Part shown: piece by piece, positions 1 through 13,400 of the stretch | Numbering within the stretch: position 1 is the first letter of the stretch | How the letters are laid out: each line of letters begins with the position of its first letter | Assembly: GCF_001949145.1 (NCBI RefSeq) | Contig: NW_019091364.1 | Coordinates: 2,687,739-2,751,738, forward strand | Reading direction: 5' to 3' | Source: Acanthaster planci | Taxonomy: Eukaryota > Echinodermata > Asteroidea > Valvatida > Acanthasteridae | Length of the DNA: 64,000 nt | Translations under genes and position numbers: made by a program | Notes under the pieces: model-generated | Told to the model about the DNA's origin: nothing | Seen by the model: the letters and a program-made list of their open reading frames with translations, nothing else | Database searches by the model: none

Positions 1-2316
1 GGGGGGGGGGGGGGGAATACATCGGGCCGTGGCCCTTGGTTTGTCCCTTGTGCATTCCTGTGTTTGAATGAGCCTATAGATCTCTTTAGTGGATTTAGAC
101 CTCCATGCCAGGACTCTCCTGACTGCACCTGGGTCATTCTACGGGTTCCATCTTTTTCCGTGTCTGTCACATCTGACATACAATTTTTGTAAGTTTCAGA
201 ACACATTCTCAAATTTCCAAGAGCGGCGAATGAATGCCAATTGCCGGCCAAACAAACAGAAATAGTTTAAAATCAATTTTCAGTGATACTTCCCCGTCAA
301 ATTACGCAGGCCAGGGGAAATAGGGACACAAAAATGTCACACTTTTGGACCCCAAATTTATAGAATGACCCACATGCCATGCCAAAGGCTCTGTCTCATT
401 GCGGGAATCGTAGTAATGCTGCTAGAATCTGTTAGACACTCTCCCAACCTGTGCAGCGGTAGCTATTTGCGCCTCTGGACATGTAGTTGACGGGCAGTTT
501 GGTCCCAGCTCCTGCCGGTCCTGTGTCAGGTAGCTAGAGATAGATTACTTACACTTGTCTGTGCGGAAATCAAAGCAAGGACCCAATGCTGGGTCTCCTT
601 TGCATCTGTAAAGACCTCAAGGTGGACCCATAAAGGAGAAAGAAGAAATTTGCACTAGTCAGGGCAGTGTCAACATTTTCACAGTGTTTGAAACTAGTCA
701 TTCCAGCAAACTGTTCAGTTTATCAGAGGACAGACATAAGGAAAATTAGCCAGTACATGTTTTTACTTGTTAAAAAAACCCAAAAGCATACTTCCTTGTT
801 TGCTAGAGCGCGCAAAATGCATGTTTAATGCATGAGAAAATGTTCTGTGTATTGCTGCAATTGGTGTTCTAGGGGTACGTCTGTGAGGGCAACATTTTTT
901 GCAACGTGTAGTTCATGCATGTGCATATGCTAGGCCATGCTACTGCATGAAATGCTTGCTTTGCAGTGTAAAAGCCGAACTATGCATTTTACAATGTATC
1001 CACCTCCGTTGATTGTAATTAGCTGGATGTACATGTATGTACATGTATTGCATATTCATGTAAACATGACATAATCTACAGTACTTTCGTGAAACCAAGT
1101 TGACTTTCCGCATAGAATCTTTTGACCGGCAGAACTGTTTGATTTGATAGCAGCCTTTCTTTCTACTTGCAGGTGAGGAAACCCATATGTAAACTGGTGC
1201 CTGGAGGGGAGACTGACTCACTGGCATCTTAACGACTGCTGTTGAGGAGACTAATCTTGATGTCATTTTCGCTTTGATCAGGTCACGTTGTGATGATTGT
1301 AGAGATATTTCTAGTAGTTTCAAGGTTAATGTGAAGATTTCATTTGTCAGTTATTACATGTAAAGGAGAGTACAATTTGTAAATCATTAATGGTTTGAAT
1401 TTTGACTGGATTTTAATTTTGATGGGGGTGGGTGGGCTGGGGACCTTTTAGCGGGGTTTTGAGTGCACAGTTTCGGGGTTGACATTTATACTTTCCTGAA
1501 GTATTCTTTTTAGGCACATTTTGTTTGATTTGTATTTGAAAAGGGGAAATTTTTTTTAAAAACACATTTGAAAACCATGCCAGAAAAGGAGTGAAATTTC
1601 AACAAAACGTGACAGAAGTCCACTCAACAGCTGAAGAGCATGAATACCAAGAATGCTTACATGAATTGGGCATTTCTTTAACCCCTAACACTCCTCAGTC
1701 CTCCAACAGGTGAAGGATTGAGGAGGGTTAGGGTTAAGGTGGCCTGGGCTGGTTGGGGGATAGACCCGCTGTCGCCAAATTCACGGGTGGAATTGCTATA
1801 CAATTTGGGAACAATTTATGAAGTGGTCAAGATATATTTTGAGTACTCGGGTCATTCTTGCTTCCGCTACTGTTTAATCAAGGGCTTCCAAAAGCGATAT
1901 ATATATAAAAATGACTATATTTATATTGTGATTGTACAGGTCGTGTGAAGTATAAATTGCCAAAAATACCTGTCCTGAGTTAATACGTAAAACTTTTAGA
2001 CGTCTTTTTAGTGTTTGAACAGTTTGTATCAGTTTTTATTGAAGTTTTGTTCTTTTGCATTAGTTTTGATTTCTACATCAGACACCGATGGAATCCAGTA
2101 TTTGTAACCTTTCAGTATTTAAATGCCAAATCTTAATGCCCTCTAAGGCTCTTGAATAGTTACTGTAAATTGTTTGCAATATTTGATATATTTCTTCTCT
2201 AGGAATGCTATTTGCACTCAGGAATATATTAAATTGGGATTGCGGAAGTTCTCTTTCTTCGATTAGGAGAGAGACTTCTTGTGTTTCTTCCTTAATCACA
2301 AGTTTCTTTTTGCAGG
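1..2316. other. Intergenic or unassigned sequence
   Basis: It starts with 15 G, which looks like a contig edge or low-quality homopolymer. No exon was recognised on either strand. A 127-codon minus-strand frame at 940-1323 has no domain features and is treated as chance. TACATGTA-type repeats are present near 1030. Confidence 0.5.
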
Positions 2317-2720
2317 TACCATGCCCATTTGGAAGCAGCTAGCCAGTGGGTCTGATCTTTAGATCCGCGGCGGTATCCAGCTCTGTGCCTGGGTATCTGA
2401 AATCAGTGAAGACCTAGACCAGAGCACCTGTTCGGCATAACTGGACCAAGCTCAAAAAGCAAGGACAATTGGGCATTCGATAGCGTTTCAAAGACAACTT
2501 GATATAACAGAGAAATGTGCACCTTGCAAACCCACCTGCATTTAATTTAAATTTGGTATACAGATAAACAGTGTGGCTTTTACCCAGCGATATACATATT
2601 TTACACTTGCATTTTAGACCACTCTTTTTGTTGTACGTTTTGGAAATGGTAACTATAAATCAACTTGTGTACTTGCGTTGTGTGCCAGATTTGAATAAAT
2701 CTTTTCATTATATTAGCTTC
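2317..2720 (+). other. Possible terminal exon and 3' UTR of an unidentified plus-strand gene
   Basis: A strong pyrimidine tract and TTTTTGCAG acceptor end at 2316. They are followed by a short reading frame (one option reads YHAHLEAASQWV then stop) and AATAAA at 2694-2699. The peptide is not recognised and no matching upstream exon was established. It could be a chance acceptor. Confidence 0.2.
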
Positions 2721-3029
2721 TGACTATTCCTTAAATAAAATTAATGAAAAACAAGGTAAACTGTTCAGTAAACTTCTGATTCATTCCCGTTAAAGTGGTC
2801 ATTAAGCTCCAGTGGTTCTTATTTTGAACACACAATGTGCTCAGTAGTTTTGTCATGCACGACTGATGTGTAGATTTTATTTGACCTTTTCAAGCCATCT
2901 TCGACGATCTGAAATTGGAAATAAAAGGGGATAAATTGGATGGCCGCAGGATCAACAAAATTTTGGTCAGGACTGACCGAAATTTCAGGGAAAGCTGCCT
3001 GGCCTAATTATTAGATATTTTAAAGCCCA

Positions 3030-3770
3030 ACTCCGTCTTGGATTAAATAATATTCTGTTAAGTCAAACAAAGAAAATTTAATGTAAAAAAAATTGCCTTC
3101 TTTTGCTAAAAGATGCAATTTTGGAGGATTTAGAAAAATGTCAAATTTGGCCCAAATTTTAATTACAGTGCAAGGCTAATTTTGGACTTTATCTTCTGAA
3201 ATTTAAATTTGTTTGAAATTTGAAATGGCACACAGTATTCTCTTGAGTCCAACAAAGAGAAATTAAGGTCTAAAGAAGAGAAAATTGTTTTTTCTTCTGA
3301 AATGGCATTTTCGTAGGATTAAGAAGTGTCGAATTTCAATTATAACTCAAGGTTTATCTGTTGTAGTTATAATTTTGAGCTTGAAAAATGAAATTCAATC
3401 TGTTTGAAATTGTACGTAATGTGTCGAGACAGAAATTAAGGAGCTAAAGATGTCCAAATTAAATGTTTTCTTCTCAGAATGCACTTGGGAAAAATTTGGG
3501 AAATGTCAAAATTAGGCCAAACAATTACATTGCAAGGCTCACCCCATGAGTTTGAATTTGCAAACTATATTTTACTGAGTCACACAAAGAAAACTTGATC
3601 TAAAAATGCCCAATCAATCTTTTCTGCTCCAAATGCATTTTGGAAAAATCTAGGGAAAAGTCAATTTTTTGGGGCAAAGTTTTGATAAAATTGCAAGGCT
3701 AACTCCTTGTAGTTTTAATTTTGAGCTTAAAATGATAAAAATTGAATCTTGAACCCCCCCAAATTGCCCA
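3030..3770. repeat. Degenerate tandem repeat, about four units of roughly 170-190 bp
   Basis: Each unit carries the same ordered landmarks: CAAAGAAAA-TTAA, then TTCTTTTGC-like and AAATGCA-TTTTGG, a GGGAAAA-GTCAAATTT-GGCCAAA block, and ACA-TGCAAGGCTAA. The last units end with TAGTTTTAATTTTGAGCTT. Copies have diverged by substitutions and small indels. There is no coding content. Confidence 0.7.
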
Positions 3771-6700
3771 AATTACTGAGTTAAACTACTTGAACCCAGG
3801 CCAAATAGGTAAAAGGCAAGGAAAGAACGGATATGGCAAATGGGGATATTAAACCCAAACTGCATTATTGGAAATAAAGCAAAAGTACACACTCCATACA
3901 TTGCACTGAAATGCAGTATATTATAACGCAAGATAGCAGCTGTACTGCTGAACAAAATGTGTTACACAATAGATCAACTGGTAAAATAGGATTTCAATAT
4001 AATTGAATTAAAATATCTGAACTGATAAAATATAACCGATCTTCACTCTACGAAATCATACAACAAATATTATTCAGCACCCATAAATGACATGGAAGAG
4101 TTCCACCACGGCTCGCGTGTGAGAAACTGCACCAAAAACCAGACGCCCGCTGGCTGTATGATTCAACCAAAGGTGTATACACGTGTATCATAGGAAACAG
4201 TGGTGGCATATGCAAATATCAGCGAGAACACGTTGACAAGAAACAGTCAAAAAGTTCTTGCCAGTAACTTCCCTGTTTTTTTTCCCCCATACCAAAAGAC
4301 AGCATCTGATTAGGAGTCGAAGTCAAATTTGATCGCCTTTGAAGCATTGCTATGCTTGAATGACTTTATTGCACTCGCACTATGAGTAGGGGACAACCAG
4401 TCATCCTCGACAGTCAATGAAATGAAAAAGCCTCCAGATTTTGGCCCTAAAAATGGAAACCCTGAACGACTTTATCAAGCTGGAAAATACTTCACAAACA
4501 TGTAGTTCATTCCATGTTCCATTGTATTTGGAAAGAAAAAAATATGAGTTCGGCTTGAAATAATTTTGGATAGTTTAAATAGTCAGTAGTGAAAACTGAA
4601 TGGTTCCCACACATGTTTTTTACAACTGATTTTGGAGTACGTCAGCCTCAAAATTCCTGATGACTTAACTTGAACCTGTTTGGTCACTAGTCTCCAAAAG
4701 TTAATTTTTTTTCCAAAGATTTTTTTGTGCAGTCTCCCTTGATTGCATGGTTTAAAAAAAGAGGGAAAAGGAAAAACATGATTCCAAAATTTGGGAGGCT
4801 GGGTAGATTTCGGGGACTGGGGATCTTGCCCCTAACTCCCTGCAGCCGTCCATGGGGATGCCATGGGAATTTTTTCGCAAACTAAAACGGCAACAAATGA
4901 AGCTGCAGAACACGAATCACATCTTTGCTCGTGAAATTTTGAAGAAACATCTGAACATCTGGCGAGGAAAGATGACTCAAGTAGAAGTAAATTTCTGTCT
5001 TGATGAAGAATGCAAAGAAGAAACATGAAAGACAGACAACATCACTTGGTGTACCAAAGCAACTTGCCACAAAAACCGCTCGCTACAATCTAGAATCAAA
5101 TAACACTGGAGTGCTGGGTTTCGATATAAAAAAAGCACCGTCAAGTACCTGTGAACAGTCTCAAACTCTGCAAGGATAACTGCATGGCACCCATGCAGTC
5201 TATGTTAAATACACAATTACAAATTTCCATGGTATCAAATTATTTGTTGTAAGGAATAAATTACGTAGAGTTGTGCTTGTCAGTCTCATTCTAAAATCAC
5301 GCTGCAAAACAGGGTTGTCCAACATCCTTACATAATTGGTGCACGCATCAAGGATCATAAGTCTATGTGCTTCACACCACAAAGCTGCCTTCTGCATGTA
5401 GCTGAAAATGTAATCACGTAATGTCAATATTGCTTGTAACAATAAATATGACGCTTGTAAATTTGGTGTGATTTGCTATTTTCTGCCAAACAGCTTTGCT
5501 GGCTTCGTGATCAGGTGCGGGCTCCATGAGCAGCGGCCAAAACAAACATTTTATCGTGCAAATTTACACGAAATGTGTGTAATAAGCGTGCCAATCTACA
5601 GCAGACTGACATTTCATCTGGCAACTTACCTGCACGTGTATATTGCTTGTTTATATGGACCCCTATTTTCTGATTTTCAGTAACCACGTGAATAAGTAAT
5701 TTCTTCCCCGCCTAAGCAAGTGCCACAAAATGCCTGGGGTGGGCTCTTCCGTGTGGACCAAACAGCGCCCTCAGCAGTTCATCACAACTCCATTAACTCG
5801 TGATCCAACATAACAGGAAGGTAAAAAATACACCATACTGCTTGTAAAGTACTGAATAGGCAAAGTTTGACAAGTGCTGTTGACTTTCATACCCATGCAG
5901 GCTGATATCTTGATCCCCTTTACGCAATTTTGGAAAAAAAAAAAGACAGCTCAGTCCAAATCTGAGTCGGGCAGGGCAAATGAGGACAGTGCCCCCTTCC
6001 ACCCCCTGGAAGACGCCCCTCCCCCCACAGCATGCCCCAAGGAGTCTATTACCATATGCCTCTGGTCCCAAGTGAGGTCGCAAGCTGTGATACTTCCACG
6101 GAGGAACTGTGACAACTAAATTTCCAAAAGGAATTTCCAAGAGACAAGGCGTTTCAGGAACAAAGCAAGTGTGTGAGTCGGCGTATATTGCTGCGCTGGT
6201 AGGGCAGACTATTGTGCGTGCTGTTGTTCCCTCACAGCCTCGGACGTATTTCAGGTCAGGCACGCTCTGTTGGAATACCGAACTGGTTAACTATCTTTAA
6301 ACCAAATGCCTTGGGATTGGCTTAGTTCGCAGATGTGCGATTTTCTTGAGGACTTGATCAATAGTCCAGACACACAAACAGACTCTGGTTCACAAAGATG
6401 GTGTGTGTGATCAGCTGCCAGGAATATTTTAACAATTGCTCTCATTGTTCAAATATATTTTTACAATTGTTACAAGGAATATTTTAACAATTGGAGCAAT
6501 GTGGTTCATTGACTTTCAAACAAAAATCCAATAGGAAACGTAGGCACTATGCTTGGGGCGTGGGAAAAATATGAGGCTATACCACAGACTGACACGGATA
6601 GCCTTATCCCTACTTTGTTATTTCATCAGAAGCTGGCCATCAAACAAACCCCTTGCATGATCTTGATTTCCATGAGTTTTTCCTTGACTTTTTTTTCCTC

Positions 6701-7139
6701 TGACAAACAGGGTTCCATAACACCCAATTTCCAAGTTTCATTGACTTTTCCGTGGCTTTCCAAGGCAACTGTTCCCCCCCCCTTCCCCGAAATTTTCAGG
6801 ACCGCGGGAAACCCTGATGGAACACAAAATGTGAACACTGACACAGTGCACCGTCGTGAAGCCAATGAAAAGTCATCGGAGGATGCACAAATTCAACTTC
6901 AAGTATTGCAAAGAACATCATACGCTAGTCTGTGACTTAAAAGAGTTAGAGACACGCTAGGCGTCCAAGAAAGCCACTACCACAAAATAGTTCAGTATAA
7001 TTATACAAGCATTATGTACAAACCCTAGTATGTACAGAAACTGTTTAAATAATTGTGAAAAAATACGAATAATTACAAATCTTCATAAGAGGTTTGAAAT
7101 ATATTTCAACCTTACAAAAATGTACAAATACTTCCTGTA
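3771..7139. other. Intergenic sequence downstream of the Epac gene
   Basis: No gene was recognised. It contains a dispersed repeat copy (6137-6290), a fragment of the TTCCC-TGACTTTTCC family (6640-6830) and a 19-bp direct duplication (AGGAATATTTTAACAATTG at about 6420 and 6475). Open frames of up to 156 codons here show no domain or splice structure. Confidence 0.5.
6137..6290 (+). repeat. Dispersed repeat copy 1 (pair with 51177)
   Basis: Shares an ordered series of blocks with 51177-51345: CAAGG--TTT, GGAACAAAGCA-GTG, TGAGT-GG-GT-TAT, GCTG-GCTG-T-GG-CAGAC-AT-GTGC, and a GTTCGGAATAC/GTTGGAATACCG end. Divergence is moderate. The family is unknown. Confidence 0.65.
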
Positions 7140-7345
7140 AGAATGCAGCAGTACAATCTTTATTTTTTTTTTTAGGTTTTTTGGTTTTGTACAGTTCGTC
7201 TGTCTTACTTTGAGGCAGATATCTGTTGTGGATTGCTGCAGGATCTGACGTGCACTGGTTAATGCCGTGTGTTCACGCCAGTCAAGGGATACTTTGGCAG
7301 ATGAAGTCGTTTGAGGGGAACCGCTGTGGTTGAGCGGTCTCCGCG
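7140..7345 (-). other. Epac 3' UTR (proximal part) with candidate polyadenylation signal
   Basis: Sequence follows the stop codon on the minus strand. The first AATAAA on that strand is at 7159-7164, preceded by an A-rich tract. Further sites downstream are possible, so the true 3' end may lie lower in the window. Confidence 0.5.
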
Positions 7346-7418
7346 TCACGTTCGGCGCGGCTCCAGTTTGTGGGAGTGCTGCGTCAGCACTCGCTGGTTG
7401 TCTATCACCCGGAGATTT
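7346..7418 (-). CDS. RAPGEF4: Epac exon V: C-terminus and stop codon
   Basis: It encodes [23 protein letters not shown], then TGA at 7346-7348. It matches the Epac2 C-terminus '[21 protein letters not shown]'. It is 73 bp with acceptor CCGGACAG. The gene's 3' end is therefore complete. Confidence 0.96.
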
Positions 7419-10400
7419 CTGTCCGGTGGAAGCAAGACGAGGGTCACAAGGCTAAACTTCAATGAGCCATATGGTTTAAATTGGCAATTCTTTGGGTTAG
7501 GTTTGTTGGGCATGCACATTGGAACACCAGTGTACAAGTTTGTCGAAACTGCAAGGGTCCAACAGAATGGAAAACAAAATGTGGTAAAGTTTCATGCAAG
7601 ATTTGTGTATATTGTGGATCAGCTTCGCAAATTGATAATTCATAACTTTATCAGTAATACCTACTGACAATCCCGAATTCAGTTCCATCAAACTTGATTG
7701 TGACTGAGTTTACAAAAGCTCAATAGGTTAAGCCATACAGACACAAAACATCAACAAAACTGCATTTTGAGATAAAAGCTTTCAGTATTTCCAAACGGTG
7801 CTCCTCGTAGAATTACTATTTATAAATACATCTGACTAATTTTAACTTCAAGAAACGCCGACCTAATGCGCTTACCTGACGTAATTTCTGATTTCACTGA
7901 TGTTCTTGACGGGAGGTGGTGGGTCCATAGTGAAGGGTTCGCTTCGGCAATATTTGATGGTGCGGATTGTCGACGCAATCATGTGCTGTTAAAGAGAACA
8001 ATCAGAATGGAAGAGGACCGAGCCCAGTCCCCATTATGGCCAATATGAGAAAGTGAACACAAATATGACGTCAAAAACTGATGATGGCAAATTTTCAAAG
8101 GCCAAAATGGATGTGTTCTATTTCTGCAAAATTCCAAGTGAAGATATTTGTAACCTGTGAACCCTCACCATCTTCTCAAAGTTGACCAGGCCGTCAAAGT
8201 AGGTCTTGTTGCCCTCGTGCGTGAAGGCCATGTCCTTGATGGCCAGAGGCATGAAGGGAATCATGGGAGGTTGCATCTGTGAGACAGAGAGACGATAGAC
8301 GCGGTGGTTGCGAGATGGGTCCATGGTGGCCTCAAACTCGGCGTATGTCTTCTTGAACCGGCTCGGTAGTTTCTTTGTTGGGAAAAAAAATGAAGACAAG
8401 AAGTTATATTCCCTTTTTTTGCGAGGTCTCTGTAAGGTGGCTGTTTGGAAGTGTTTGACAGCTCAAAAAGCGTAGTGACTGTCTAGGAATGCAGGGCATA
8501 TATTTACCAAATTCTTACATGATATGAGGCATGTGTGTGAATCATTCCAAGTCTAACTCTGGCTCTTTTGGGGTTGAAGCAGGATTTTTAACATTGTTCT
8601 TGACACAGCATGACATATATCAGCCAATTTGAGATACAACGCACACAATAGGAGGGCGCTGTATGGTTTGGGTAAAATCTTTTGTGTTTAATCCAAATTT
8701 ACCCACTTCAAACGGCACCCTCCTACTGTGTCCGGCAGGCTTCAAAATGGCTAATTACAGAACTTTGACCAGTCTGGTTGCTGATCCTCTGGGTAGAAAC
8801 TGGGAAAAAGCAAAACAAAACAAAACAGGTTGTACCCGTGTGGGCATGGTAGGTATACACCAGTAAGTCTCCACAAATCAGATATTGCTGGATGTTGTTG
8901 AGCAGGCTGCCATGAATTTGGAAGGGTTCGGTTGAGTCAGGAAGTTTCAACCTCTACATACTCACCTCCCACGTTTGAGTGAGTCTGCAGACGGCAATGT
9001 TACTCATTCCCATGACGATCGCAAAGAAGGAGTTCATGTTCTGGTACTCTTTGCAACTGAAACAAAAGAAAAGATAAAAAAAGATCCTTCAAATCCAACT
9101 TTGATGTTAAACTGTTGTGCGTCATGTTGTCAAAACTTAGGTTAACTGATAGCGTAATTGTTGAGACTTACTGTCCAAACTACAGTACCAAAAGAAGTTA
9201 AAATCGTAAGTCTGGCCATAAAAAGATGACATGACATGTTTATCTAGATCCAACGGGACAAAAAAAGGCACAAGGCCAAACCTGACATCTCGATTCAACG
9301 ATCCATAATCGGCCTACTTGAAGAAGTCAACATGCTAAGAGAGTACGGATGACGCATTATTTGAACTTACTATGCGGCTATCTTGATGAACTTCCTCAGT
9401 AGCTGGACCCGCTTGCTGACATTGTTGGTCAGGCTGAGCTCCGTCACCACCCAGAACTGCACCTCGTTGAACCGCCGCAGGAACAGGTCCAGGTTGGCCG
9501 TGATCTGGCCAAACTTCTGCCGGCCAAAGGTGTGGTAGACAAACTCAAACTGTACGACACAGGGGAAAATGGACAACAAATTTGTTCTTGGCGCAGGGCT
9601 TGTTCTTCTCTTATTAACGGGGTAGGCCCAATGTCCCCCCTCTGGATCTGCCTTGTTTGAACGCAACAGAAATGACCCCTGTGCCCCATGAATGCCGTTG
9701 AGAGTCTCCAAGTCACAGGTGGTGTCCCCATTGGGTATCTTTTGGCTGTAGCTTTTTACCATTAGCTCAATTTCAATAGTGAACAGCCGGAGTTGCAGCC
9801 ATGAATGCCAATGTCTGGCACTGTCGTGTAACAGTACCGTGGCATTATCACTTTCTTTTGAACTCCCAACTTCAAGAATGACCTTTGAATCCATTGGAAT
9901 GACCTCCAAGTCACTCACCTCATGAACACAGTTGAAGAGCTCCCAGTCATACAGCGTCATCTGGTACGCCACCTCCTTCGAGCCCATCAACTCAAACATG
10001 GCAAACGTGCTGTCCGATGGGCCCTCCTGCTCAGGAATCGGCGTCTGAAGAAAAAAAAAAGAAAGGGGTCCCAATAACCGTCAGCTTTTCTGGACCCTGC
10101 ACGAACATTTAACAAGTCTAGTGACAAGTTGACAGAAATATCATTCTTCAGTTAGTCAAACTTGTCAAAAAGAGGTAACCCAAACAAAGTTGAAGATGCG
10201 TTCATGCTCAACATGAAAGGAGATATAAAGTACTTCAACGTCACAGAACCCTTAGTGGAAACTTTGTTTGACACTGTTGCTACTTTGCAGCTTTAACTTG
10301 TATTGCTGCCGCATATTCACTTCAGCTAAAGTGTCCAAACAGCTAGTGGAAAACTACAACATAGAAACTCAGAAAGGATTAATTAATAATATGTCTGACT

Positions 10401-13400
10401 TTACCAAGGCATCCAGGTGTTCTCGCGGTGACACAAATATTCTGCCGTTCAGAGACAACCCGGCTGTCACACAAATGTCATTCTCCTTGAACAAGATGCG
10501 CTCTGCCATAAACCAACCAAACCAAACAAAATCAAACCAAATTTTATGACTTTAATCACAAATACAAATCAACCTAAACTTTACAAAGCCAGGACATCCA
10601 ATAATCTATACACCGATCTCATCGTGGGATGTTTTACTACAAAAAAGTCTGGACTATCAGGGAACGGTAATATCATGCTGTGTGGTCTACTCCCAAGAGC
10701 AGGTCCATGCAAGTCATGTGATCCATTTCGTTTGAATGCGTACAATGCTGATGGGTATGCTGGGGGTGAAGGGCAGCAAATAGTCTGTCATGTATCTCTT
10801 GTTACAATATGATGAGGAGCTTGCGCAAAGAATCTAAACAGGCCTCGTGTGCATTTTCACTGGTCAGTTTTTAAAAAATCTGCCACATACCCGCGGTCGA
10901 TTTGATCTCGCACAGCACCAGGTCCTCCCCCAGGCACATTTTCTCGGACACTGATCGGACAATAGCACCGGCGGTCGTGTTCATTGGTACCCGTAATGTG
11001 GTGTACGTGTGGTCTGCACAGTACACTTTGAAGATATCTGGTGGAAATGAATAACACAACTGGAATCCCTAAACTGAACAAATACAATAAGCTTGTCCGT
11101 GGAAGATATCTCCAAACAGGGAATTTTGGGAGGGGAAAATTCATCTCAAAAATGTCCAGTCAAAAAAATCGTACAAAATTTAAAGTTACTATGCTATGAA
11201 TCGTTGCATCTTACTTTCGTCAGTCGCTTTGATGGGTCTCCGTCTGGGAGTGTCATCCTCTGAACGATGAAATTCCCCTAAACCCTGGACAGCAAAAAAA
11301 TGATACAGAAAGTAATTGCCTGTGTCCCTTTTGTTCCTTCCCTTTTTGGCCTCTTTTTCAGAATTCAGACAACTTTTCAAGTTCGGCGACTAGCAAGCTT
11401 TCTCAGCTCACTGTTGTGAGTCTGCATTCAAGGTTTTGCTCTGCCACAACCCCTTACAATAATTCCCTTCCGTCATCATCATCATCGTCATTAATTTGTG
11501 GTTATTTTCTCAGAATACCAATGAGAAGAATAACGGCAAATGGATGCCAAAACATATTCATTTGAGCCATTTACCAATGCAGGCCCGTGAGAATTGCTCT
11601 CTTTACATAAACCAAGGTCAGTGAAAACATAAAAACCTGCAAGGGCAAAATGGTGGGTCAGTAGAGAGAAAACTTAAAAGGTGAGACAAAAAATGTAATA
11701 CATTAACAAGCCTGGGAAAAATACTGTAAACCAAACAAATAATTGGTATGACTGTAAGAACAGGAAGATACTAACTTTTGCGATACTGAACAGTTCGGTA
11801 CCAGGATAGCCCATAATACTCTGGAAATAGACAAGAAACACCAAACACAACAATACATGCAATACCATCCACACTTGTGACTATGTAAACTAAACACAAT
11901 TAGTTCCATGCCATCAGATCACAGTTTAGTATGCACGCTCAGATGAAAATTAGTTGTGCACATTCAGATGAAAATTTGAGTACACTAAAACGAAAACTAT
12001 AACTATATACATTCAAATGGTACATACAGACAGTACAGATGTGCATTTAAATTTTTGGGTGGAATTACATTCAAATGAAATCAGTTGCATATCCCATAAA
12101 TATCCCATAAAAATTAGTGAACATTCAGATGAAAATTATGTCGATTCAGATTAAACTTTGCTCTGCCTGTACAGATGAAAATTTGTTTTGCGCATTCCAT
12201 TGGAAAAATTTTTGTGCATATTGAGACGAAACTACCGTTATGTTGTGCAAATTGCATACCACAGGTATGAAACATGAACGCATACAACTCTGAGGTATTA
12301 TACACTCTGTAGGTCTCAATGGGGGGGGGACACATTTGACTCTTGTATGAAGTAGATAGAAAATGCTACTGACATAGTAGAAAGAGAATTCAAGTAGATG
12401 TTCTCATTCATCGGATACTGGTGGTGGGATTGGGTGAAGTCTTAACTGTAATTAATGTCATTCAGTCAAACAAAATATACAACAGTTCTTGACAACCATA
12501 AAGAATGGCATGCTTAGATGTGCCTGGCATATAACTGAGCCCAAATTTAACCCTGTGTTGCCATAGTTACCTGTCTCTGCACCTGCCAGGTGTGGGCCTG
12601 CTCTTCTTCCATCTTGCGCACCAGGTGGAACACTCGTTCCAGGTTGGCCAGCTCGTCCTGCAGGCTGCTGTAGATGCGACAGTCATCGCAGATGGCCGAA
12701 AATAACGTCTGCAGTGATAAACAGACAAACAAAAATGTGACCTGCTCTGCAAAAAGGTGTATTAAGTCACGCAATGGAAAGACACATATTGGCCCATTCC
12801 ATGTGCCGAGGGTGAAAATATCTGGAAATATTTTGAGGCCGATTGCTTGACCAGAAAGCCTCTGTTGCTAAGGAAAACCAAGAGTGTGTCTAATTTAAGT
12901 TTAATCTTCCTGTTTGTTATGTTTAAAGGGCATTATCTTAAAAAGCATGTGTAATAAAATGGAATTATATGAATATGCAAATGGCAAATAACTCCAAAAT
13001 GCAAAATGTCTCATCTATTATGCAGATATTTAATCCCAGAGTGTGGGTGCTCTGACTTTCTTGCTTTTGGACAAACCAATGCTGGAATAAGCTGGAGGCA
13101 GGAAAGCAACCTCTGCATGCTTCTCACAAATATTAAAAACATGGGGAAAACTATCCACGTTGGTCTCGGTAATGAATTCATTAATAAAAGTAAAAATGCC
13201 TGCAGAACTAAGGAGACAAGTCAACCAACTCCGTTAGCAACCAATGCCATCAGCTACCCTCCCAATTTTCAAGAAACTATGTCTGTAATAAGACGAATCT
13301 CATTTTCCGTCATTAGAAAAAAGAAAAAAGGCCCAAAATCATAACAGGAAGAATGTTATAATGAGGAAAGGCACTGTTCTGTTGTACCTCGACGAAAGAC

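Noticed and set aside
1-15. Poly-G at the window start
   Set aside because: Most likely a contig edge or homopolymer artefact rather than a feature.
940-1323. 127-codon minus-strand ORF
   Set aside because: No domain, biased composition or splice structure. Likely chance.
5793-6263. 156-codon minus-strand ORF
   Set aside because: It overlaps a dispersed repeat and has no recognisable motif.
7306-7350. tRNA-like phrase GTGGTTGAGCGGTCTCCGCG
   Set aside because: It overlaps the stop-codon end of Epac exon V and its UTR. There is no B box or cloverleaf.
9370-10074. 234-codon minus-strand ORF
   Set aside because: It is exons R and Q plus their intron, read through by chance. The intron part has no family similarity.
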